Shown here: positions 58,106 to 64,000 of the stretch, one piece after another
How positions within the stretch are numbered: position 1 is the stretch's first letter
Layout of the letters: every line of letters begins with the position of its first letter
Assembly: GCA_963829835.1 (NCBI GenBank)
Contig: CAWHKC010000004.1
Location: forward strand, 1,488,001 to 1,552,000
Source: Berkiella sp963829835
GTDB lineage: Bacteria; Pseudomonadota; Gammaproteobacteria; Berkiellales; Berkiellaceae
Direction of reading: 5' to 3'
DNA length: 64,000 nucleotides
The notes under the pieces: model-generated
Seen by the model: the letters and a program-made list of their open reading frames with translations, nothing else
The model's database searches: none
Told to the model about the DNA's origin: nothing
Program-made: the position numbers and the translations under genes

Positions 58106-58810
58106 ATGGCAGAATCAAAACGCATTAAAGCGATAAAAGAAAAAGTTACTCCTAATGCATCATACAACTTAGACGATGCTTGCACTTTGTTAAAACAAGT
58201 TTCCAAAGTGAAGTTTGTTGAAAGTGTAGACGTTGCGATTGTACTTGGTGTTGATGCACGTAAATCTGACCAAGTAGTCAGAGGCGCAACCTTATTACCT
58301 CATGGTACAGGTCGTTCCATGCGCGTTGCTGTATTTGCACAAGGTGCCAATGCACAAGCCGCTAAAGATGCAGGCGCTGAATACGTAGGTTTTGATGATT
58401 TAGCTGAAGAGATCAAGCAAAAAGCAGAATCTGGAAAGTTAGATTTCGACGTCTTAATTGCAACACCAGACGCAATGCGATTGGTTGGTCAATTAGGTCG
58501 TATTTTAGGACCTCGTGGTTTAATGCCTAATCCTAAAGTAGGTACCGTGACAACTGAAGTAGCAAAAGCTGTGAAAAATGCTAAAGCTGGTCAGATCTCA
58601 TATCGTAGTGACAAAGGCGGTATTGTTCATACGACGATTGGAAAAGTGACCTTTGAAGTGAAAGCACTTCGTGAAAATCTAGAAAAATTACTGGTCGATT
58701 TGCGTCGTATAAAACCAAGTACTGCAAAAGGTATTTATTTAAGAAAAATTACCATATCAACCACTATGGGCCCAGGTCTTGTGGTTGATCAAAGCTCGCT
58801 GAATATTTAA
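58106..58810 (+). CDS. rplA: 50S ribosomal protein L1
   Basis: Forms the L1 stalk and in gammaproteobacteria represses its own rplKA mRNA. Motifs include VDARKSDQVVRGATLLPHGTG and the signature LGRILGPRGLMPNPKVGTVT. 234 residues, normal. Confidence 0.98.
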   Translation: MAESKRIKAIKEKVTPNASYNLDDACTLLKQVSKVKFVESVDVAIVLGVDARKSDQVVRGATLLPHGTGRSMRVAVFAQGANAQAAKDAGAEYVGFDDLAEEIKQKAESGKLDFDVLIATPDAMRLVGQLGRILGPRGLMPNPKVGTVTTEVAKAVKNAKAGQISYRSDKGGIVHTTIGKVTFEVKALRENLEKLLVDLRRIKPSTAKGIYLRKITISTTMGPGLVVDQSSLNI

Positions 58811-59004
58811 GCGAGTATGGTGAAGCTGCTGTAGCAGTTTCTCTTCCTGTGTATACAAGGGTGAGATGCGGTTACGGTGGAAGTCAGAGACCGCAGGTGT
58901 GAGAAACATAAATTTACCTGCGTAGGCGGAAGCTAATTTAAGTAACCGCAGCTGTAGTGGCCGACCTTGTGTCGGCCAAACAATAACCTTGAAGGAGAGG
59001 CGTC
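58811..59004 (+). promoter_or_regulatory. Leader of rplJL (L10-L12 binding region)
   Basis: A long structured leader with CCGCAGGT and ACCTGCG (58891 region and 58915 region) as complementary arms and GGCCGAC/GTCGGCC (58958-58977) as a second stem, before the GGAGAGG of rplJ. Position and structure fit the L10 leader that mediates autogenous repression in bacteria. Any processing or promoter within it was not identified. Confidence 0.7.
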
Positions 59005-59532
59005 GTGGCGCTAAATCTTGAAGATAAAAAAGCGATCGTCGCCGAAGTTTCGGAAGTTGCTAATGGTGCAATGTCTCTTGTTGTAGCGGATTATCGTGGA
59101 CTCGATGTTCCTGCAATGACATCTTTGCGTCAAAAAGCGCGTGAGAATGGTGTTTATTTACGTATTATCAGAAATACACTTGCACGCAGAGCCTTTAAAG
59201 GTACTGAACTTGAGTGTATGGAAGAAGCGTTAGTAGGACCACTGATTTTTGGTTTTGCTCAAAATGAGCCAGGTGCAGCAGCTAAATTGTTTAAGGATTT
59301 TGCTAAAACAAATGAATCCTTCACAGTAAAAGCGTTGTCAGTAGCTGGACAGTTTTATGAAGCAAACCATTTAGATGCAGTGGCTGCTTTACCTTCACGT
59401 AAAGAAGCGCTTGGCATGTTGGCGGGTGTTTTACTTGCCCCAGTGACCAAGTTGGTTCGTACCATTGCAGAGCCGCATAGTAGCTTAGTCCGTGCTTTGG
59501 AAGATTATCGTAAGAAAAAAGATCAAGCTTAA
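59005..59532 (+). CDS. rplJ: 50S ribosomal protein L10
   Basis: Base of the L7/L12 stalk. Start is GTG at 59005 with GGAGAGG four bases before. The N-terminal LEDKKAIVAEVSEVANGAMS and VVADYRGLDVPAMT, and RIIRNTLARRAFKGTELE are typical. 175 residues, normal for the family. Confidence 0.97.
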   Translation: MALNLEDKKAIVAEVSEVANGAMSLVVADYRGLDVPAMTSLRQKARENGVYLRIIRNTLARRAFKGTELECMEEALVGPLIFGFAQNEPGAAAKLFKDFAKTNESFTVKALSVAGQFYEANHLDAVAALPSRKEALGMLAGVLLAPVTKLVRTIAEPHSSLVRALEDYRKKKDQA

Positions 59533-59553
59533 TTTATACCCAGGAGAGACAAC

Positions 59554-59931
59554 ATGTCTGATGCAAAAATTCAAAAATTATTTGACTCTATCGTTGAATT
59601 ATCAATTATGGAAGTCGTTGAACTTGTTAAGAAAATGGAAGACGAATTAGGCGTATCAGCACAAGCTGCTGTTGCCGTTGCTGCGGCTCCTGCTGCTGCT
59701 GGCGCTGCTGCTGCTGAGAAAACCGAATTCGACGTTATCTTGAAAGCTTTTGGTGAAAAGAAAGTAGACGTTATTAAAATCGTTCGCACTATCACCAATT
59801 TAGGCTTAAAAGAAGCAAAAGCTTTAGTTGAAAGCGCTCCAGCGCCAGTTAAAGAAGCTGTTTCTAAAGCGGATGCTGAAAAATTCAAGAAAGAACTTGA
59901 AGAAGTTGGTGCGCAGGTTGAAATTAAATAA
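59554..59931 (+). CDS. rplL: 50S ribosomal protein L7/L12
   Basis: Multicopy stalk protein that recruits translation factors. An N-terminal dimerisation part (LSIMEVVELVKKMEDELGV), an Ala-rich hinge (about 38-55) and the C-terminal domain EFDVILKAFGEKKVDVIK and GLKEAKALVESAP are all visible. 125 residues. Cotranscribed with rplJ. Confidence 0.98.
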   Translation: MSDAKIQKLFDSIVELSIMEVVELVKKMEDELGVSAQAAVAVAAAPAAAGAAAAEKTEFDVILKAFGEKKVDVIKIVRTITNLGLKEAKALVESAPAPVKEAVSKADAEKFKKELEEVGAQVEIK

Positions 59932-59962
59932 CAACTTGCATCTGACTGATTTAATTACATAC

Positions 59963-59991
59963 CGGCTAGCGGCATTTTATGCTGTTAGCCG
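59963..59991 (+). promoter_or_regulatory. Intergenic stem between rplL and rpoB
   Basis: CGGCTAGCGGCAT and ATGCTGTTAGCCG pair with two G.T wobbles around TTT. In E. coli this interval holds an attenuator and an RNase III site, so a partial terminator or processing stem is likely here. Confidence 0.55.
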
Positions 59992-60025
59992 TTTGTCGTT
60001 TCATAACTCACGTTGAGGAATCCCG

Positions 60026-63000
60026 ATGGAATTATCCTATACCGAGAAAAAGCGACCCCGCGCAGATTTTGGCAAACGCCTAGATACTTTGGAGATTCCT
60101 CCTCTCCTTGATATTCAGCTTACCTCTTATAAAAAGAGCTTTTTACAAGAAGAAGTATCTGTCGAGGCGCGAAAAGATATTGGCTTGCAAGCAGCGTTTA
60201 AATCTGTTTTCCCTATTAATAGTTTTTCAGGGAATGCACAATTGGAGTTTGTTGGCTATCGCTTAGGTGAACCCACTTTTGATGTGAAAGAATGCCAGCA
60301 ACGTGGTTTAACTTATGCGGCTCCCTTGCGGGTCCTTGTTCGTTTAGTGTTATTCGACAAGGAAGCAAGTGGCGATACCAAGAAAGTTAAAGACATCCGT
60401 GAACAAGAAGTTTACATGGGTGAAATTCCTTTAATGACACCAAATGGAACATTCGTCATTAACGGTACCGAACGTGTTATTGTGTCGCAATTGCATCGTT
60501 CTCCTGGCGTTTTCTTTGACCATGACAAAGGCAAAACGCACTCATCAGGTAAATTATTATATTCAGCTCGCGTTATTCCTTATCGTGGTTCATGGTTAGA
60601 TTTTGAATTTGATCCCAAAGATTGTATTTATGCAAGAATCGACAGACGTCGTAAAATTCCTGCGACCATTATTTTGCGTGCACTGGGATATAGCACCGAA
60701 CAAGTATTAGATATTTTCTTTGATGTAAATGAATATCGCATTGAAAAAGGCGAATTCACGCTGACATTAATCCCCACGCGCCTTCGTGGTGAAACGGCCA
60801 TGTTTGATATTAGAGATGGCAAAGGCAATGTGATTGTAGAAGAAGGACGACGAATTACTGCGCGTCATATACGTCAGATGGAAGAATTGGGTGTTAAACA
60901 GTTAAGAACACCACGTGAGTATTTATATGGCAAAGCATTAGCAAAAGACATTGTTGATCAAGAAACAGGCGAAATTATCGCTGAAGCAAACTCAGAGATA
61001 ACTCCTGAGCTTTTAGAATCACTCATTAAAGCAAACATTACCCAATTTGCAGCACTTTACACCAATGACTTGGATCATGGCCCTTATGTATCAGATACAT
61101 TGCGCGCAGATCCTACCAAATCTCAGTTGGAAGCATTGGTTGAAATTTATCGCATGATGCGCCCCGGTGAGCCACCAACCAAAGAAGCGGCTGAGACCTT
61201 ATTTGAAAACTTGTTCTTTGTTGAAGAAAGATATGATCTTTCTTCTGTTGGCCGCATGAAGTTCAATCGTCGTGTGGGTCGTAAAGAAATTGAAGGTCCA
61301 GGCATTCTTTCTCGTGAAGATATTATTGCCGTTCTCAAAACACTGATCGACATCCGTGATGGCCGTGGTGAAGTAGATGATATCGATCACCTTGGCAATC
61401 GACGCGTGCGTAGCGTTGGTGAAATGGCAGAAAATCAATTCCGTGTTGGATTGGTTCGCGTAGAACGTGCTGTTAAAGAACGTTTGAGTGTTGCTGAATC
61501 TGATGGCCTGATGCCTCAAGATTTGATCAATGCAAAACCTGTTTCTGCGGCAATCAAAGAGTTCTTTGGTTCATCGCAATTGTCTCAGTTTATGGATCAA
61601 AACAATCCATTATCTGAAGTAACACATAAAAGACGGGTTTCAGCATTAGGGCCCGGTGGTTTGACTCGTGAACGCGCAGGCTTTGAAGTCCGCGACGTAC
61701 ATCCGACACATTATGGTCGAGTGTGCCCAATTGAGACACCTGAAGGTCCAAACATTGGTTTGATCAACTCATTATCTGTCTATGCACGTACGAATTCCTA
61801 CGGCTTTTTAGAAAGTCCGTATCGTAAAGTGGTTAATGAAAAAGTGACGGAAGAAATTGAGTTTTTATCTGCCATTGAAGAAGGCGATTATGTGATTGCG
61901 CAGGCAAACGCATCATTGAATGAGAATCTCGAAATTATTGATGATCTTGTTCCATGTCGTCATAAAAATGAATTTACGTTTACGACTAAAGACAAAGTTC
62001 AATATATGGACGTGTCTCCAAAACAGATCGTATCGGTAGCGGCTTCTTTGATTCCGTTCCTTGAGCATGATGACGCGAACCGCGCATTGATGGGTTCGAA
62101 CATGCAACGCCAAGCAGTACCAACCTTAAAAGCTGAAAAGCCTTTAGTGGGAACTGGGATGGAAAGAACTGTGGCTGCGGATTCCGGTGTGACCGTGGTC
62201 GCAAGACGTGGTGGCTTAGTAGAATCAGTCGATGCTGGCCGTATTGTTATTCGTGTAAACGATGACGAAGCGATCGAAGGCCAAGCGGGTGTTGATATTT
62301 ATAATCTCACCAAATATACACGTTCTAACCAAAATACGTGTATTAATCAGCGTCCACTAGTAAAAAATGGCGATAAAATTACCGCTGGTGACGTTCTTGC
62401 GGATGGTCCATCAACCGATATGGGTGAATTAGCGCTAGGACAGAATCTTCTCGTCGCGTTTATGCCATGGAATGGATATAACTTTGAGGATTCCATTCTC
62501 ATTTCAGAACGCGTGGTCCAAGAAGATAGATTCACCACCATTCATATTGAAGAATTAACCTGTGTGGCACGTGATACTAAGCTTGGGCCAGAAGAAATTA
62601 CTTCTGATATCCCCAATGTTGGCGAAAGTGCACTTTCCAAGCTCGATGAGTCAGGCATTGTCTATATCGGTGCAGAAGTTGAATCAGGAGATATTCTTGT
62701 TGGTAAAGTGACACCAAAAGGTGAAACCCAACTGACGCCTGAAGAGAAATTGTTAAGAGCCATTTTCGGAGAGAAAGCATCTGATGTGAAAGATACCTCT
62801 CTAAGAGTTCCTACGGGGATGAATGGTACTGTCATTGACGTACAAGTCTTTACACGCGATGGCGTTGAAAAAGATGCGCGCGCGTTACAAATTGAGAAAA
62901 TGGAATTTGAACGCATCAAGAAAGACTTGGAAGATGAGTTTAGGATCCGTGAAGGTGATATTTATCAACGCGTTGAAAAAATGTTGATTGGTAAACTCGC

Positions 63001-64000
63001 TGAAGGCGGTCCCGCTGGCTTAAAGTCTGGCGATAAAATTGCTGCACCTTACCTAGAAAAATTAGATAGAGAAAATTGGTTCGAAATTCGTCTCAAAGAT
63101 GATAAATCAAACCAAAAACTAGAAGTTGCTCAAGGACAAATTAAGCAGCTTCGTGAAGATTATGAAAAACGCCGTGATGAAAAGCGTGCCAAATTGCAAC
63201 AAGGTGATGATTTAGCACCTGGCGTACTTAAAATTGCTAAGGTTTATTTGGCGGTCAAACGTCGGGTTCAACCAGGTGATAAAATGGCTGGACGCCACGG
63301 TAATAAAGGCGTTATCTCAACAATCGTACCCGTTGAAGATATGCCATACCTTCATGATGGCACACCAGTTGATATCGTCTTAAATCCGCTGGGTGTTCCT
63401 TCTCGTATGAACGTTGGGCAGGTACTTGAAACTCACTTAGGGTGGGCAGCAAAAGGTTTAGGCCTGAAGCTTGGCAAAATGCTTGATGAAAAACGTAAAC
63501 TGGATGATGTTCGTAAATTCCTTCAAACCATTTATAGCATTGGTGGCCAAAATAAATTGGATTTCACCAAGATTAATGATGAAGAATTATTAGAGCAAAC
63601 ATCGAATTTACGTGATGGTATTCCTATGGCAACACCAGTATTTGATGGTGCCAGTGAGCGTGAAATTAAAGCGCTATTAAAATTAGCTGATCTGCCTGAG
63701 AGTGGCCAAACTATGCTATTTGATGGTCGAACTGGTGAACAGTTCGATAGACCTGTAACAGTAGGTTACATGTACATGCTGAAATTGAACCACTTAGTGG
63801 ACGATAAGATGCATGCGCGTTCAACTGGATCGTATAGCTTAGTAACACAGCAACCATTAGGTGGTAAGGCACAGTTTGGTGGTCAGCGCTTCGGGGAAAT
63901 GGAAGTCTGGGCATTAGAAGCGTATGGCGCGGCTTATACCTTACAAGAAATGCTAACCGTTAAATCAGATGACGTCGGTGGTCGAACCAAGATGTATAAA
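60026..64000 (+). CDS. rpoB: DNA-directed RNA polymerase subunit beta, 3' end outside window
   Basis: Catalytic beta subunit of RNA polymerase. The frame runs open from ATG at 60026, with GAGGAATCCCG upstream, to the last base: 1325 codons, so only the final few tens of residues are missing. It begins MELSYTEKKRPRADFGKRLD. The rifampicin region GSSQLSQFMDQNNPLSEVT begins near residue 515, numbered 8 higher than in E. coli. The usual resistance positions look wild type (Asp524, His534, Ser539). Other landmarks are NWFEIRLKDD and GDKMAGRHGNKGVIS. rpoC is expected next. Confidence 0.98.
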   Translation, partial: MELSYTEKKRPRADFGKRLDTLEIPPLLDIQLTSYKKSFLQEEVSVEARKDIGLQAAFKSVFPINSFSGNAQLEFVGYRLGEPTFDVKECQQRGLTYAAPLRVLVRLVLFDKEASGDTKKVKDIREQEVYMGEIPLMTPNGTFVINGTERVIVSQLHRSPGVFFDHDKGKTHSSGKLLYSARVIPYRGSWLDFEFDPKDCIYARIDRRRKIPATIILRALGYSTEQVLDIFFDVNEYRIEKGEFTLTLIPTRLRGETAMFDIRDGKGNVIVEEGRRITARHIRQMEELGVKQLRTPREYLYGKALAKDIVDQETGEIIAEANSEITPELLESLIKANITQFAALYTNDLDHGPYVSDTLRADPTKSQLEALVEIYRMMRPGEPPTKEAAETLFENLFFVEERYDLSSVGRMKFNRRVGRKEIEGPGILSREDIIAVLKTLIDIRDGRGEVDDIDHLGNRRVRSVGEMAENQFRVGLVRVERAVKERLSVAESDGLMPQDLINAKPVSAAIKEFFGSSQLSQFMDQNNPLSEVTHKRRVSALGPGGLTRERAGFEVRDVHPTHYGRVCPIETPEGPNIGLINSLSVYARTNSYGFLESPYRKVVNEKVTEEIEFLSAIEEGDYVIAQANASLNENLEIIDDLVPCRHKNEFTFTTKDKVQYMDVSPKQIVSVAASLIPFLEHDDANRALMGSNMQRQAVPTLKAEKPLVGTGMERTVAADSGVTVVARRGGLVESVDAGRIVIRVNDDEAIEGQAGVDIYNLTKYTRSNQNTCINQRPLVKNGDKITAGDVLADGPSTDMGELALGQNLLVAFMPWNGYNFEDSILISERVVQEDRFTTIHIEELTCVARDTKLGPEEITSDIPNVGESALSKLDESGIVYIGAEVESGDILVGKVTPKGETQLTPEEKLLRAIFGEKASDVKDTSLRVPTGMNGTVIDVQVFTRDGVEKDARALQIEKMEFERIKKDLEDEFRIREGDIYQRVEKMLIGKLAEGGPAGLKSGDKIAAPYLEKLDRENWFEIRLKDDKSNQKLEVAQGQIKQLREDYEKRRDEKRAKLQQGDDLAPGVLKIAKVYLAVKRRVQPGDKMAGRHGNKGVISTIVPVEDMPYLHDGTPVDIVLNPLGVPSRMNVGQVLETHLGWAAKGLGLKLGKMLDEKRKLDDVRKFLQTIYSIGGQNKLDFTKINDEELLEQTSNLRDGIPMATPVFDGASEREIKALLKLADLPESGQTMLFDGRTGEQFDRPVTVGYMYMLKLNHLVDDKMHARSTGSYSLVTQQPLGGKAQFGGQRFGEMEVWALEAYGAAYTLQEMLTVKSDDVGGRTKMYK

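Noticed and set aside
59571..59888. Antisense Ala/Ser-rich frame over rplL
   Set aside because: Complement of the L7/L12 coding sequence.

Overview
The window is chromosomal DNA of a low-GC gammaproteobacterium. The dnaB-alr pair, a 16S-Ile-Ala-23S-5S rRNA operon with bacterial spacer signals, and the block birA - Thr/Tyr/Gly/Thr tRNAs - tuf - tRNA-Trp - secE - nusG - rplKAJL - rpoB are all typical of that class. Ankyrin-repeat proteins, very large proteins with basic linkers, a PI-kinase/HipA-like protein and polyhydroxybutyrate genes point to a host-associated member of the Legionellales (Legionella/Coxiella/Berkiella neighbourhood). The order-level placement is inference; no database comparison was possible.

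Layout. 1-6.2 kb: housekeeping (dnaB end, alr, ppa, an SDR, trhO, sodC) with two unknown proteins. 6.3-11 kb: an ankyrin protein with a SOCS-box-like tail, a nucleotidyltransferase-like protein, an O-methyltransferase, tRNA-Glu and authentic pcnB. 11-13.1 kb: folK-pgi. 13.2 kb: a bacteriocin-like double-glycine peptide. 13.6-18.7 kb: acs-phaA-phaB-phaR-phasin, which channels acetate/acetyl-CoA into PHB storage; phaC is not here. 18.9-24 kb: one 1696-residue protein whose C-terminal third resembles the 513-residue protein at 7.2-8.7 kb. 24.1-25.4 kb: two tandem double-glycine peptides and an unknown ORF. 25.4-26.05 kb: a non-coding array of nested palindromes. 26-41.7 kb: metabolic genes (nitroreductase, dksA, sfsA, hemL, rubredoxin, hemJ, proBA, erpA, anmK, an M23 peptidase, tyrS) with a few unknown genes and two copies of a palindromic repeat flanking erpA. 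41.7-47.3 kb: rRNA operon with promoter, boxA sites and terminator. 47.6-53.4 kb: accessory segment with a small membrane protein, a 17-residue leader-only peptide, a frameshifted gene, an intact insertion sequence with a 15-bp target duplication, and a 967-residue kinase-like protein. 53.4-64 kb: birA and the translation/transcription block, ending inside rpoB.

The most novel material is (i) four peptides at three loci whose leaders are all exactly 15 residues ending SGG, which suggests a shared export and processing system whose transporter lies outside the window; (ii) an ankyrin protein ending in an Elongin-BC/Cullin-box-like motif; (iii) a lineage-specific family pairing basic linkers with a poly(A)-polymerase-type head; (iv) a PI-kinase/HipA-like core inside a 967-residue protein; and (v) several families of dispersed palindromic repeats.
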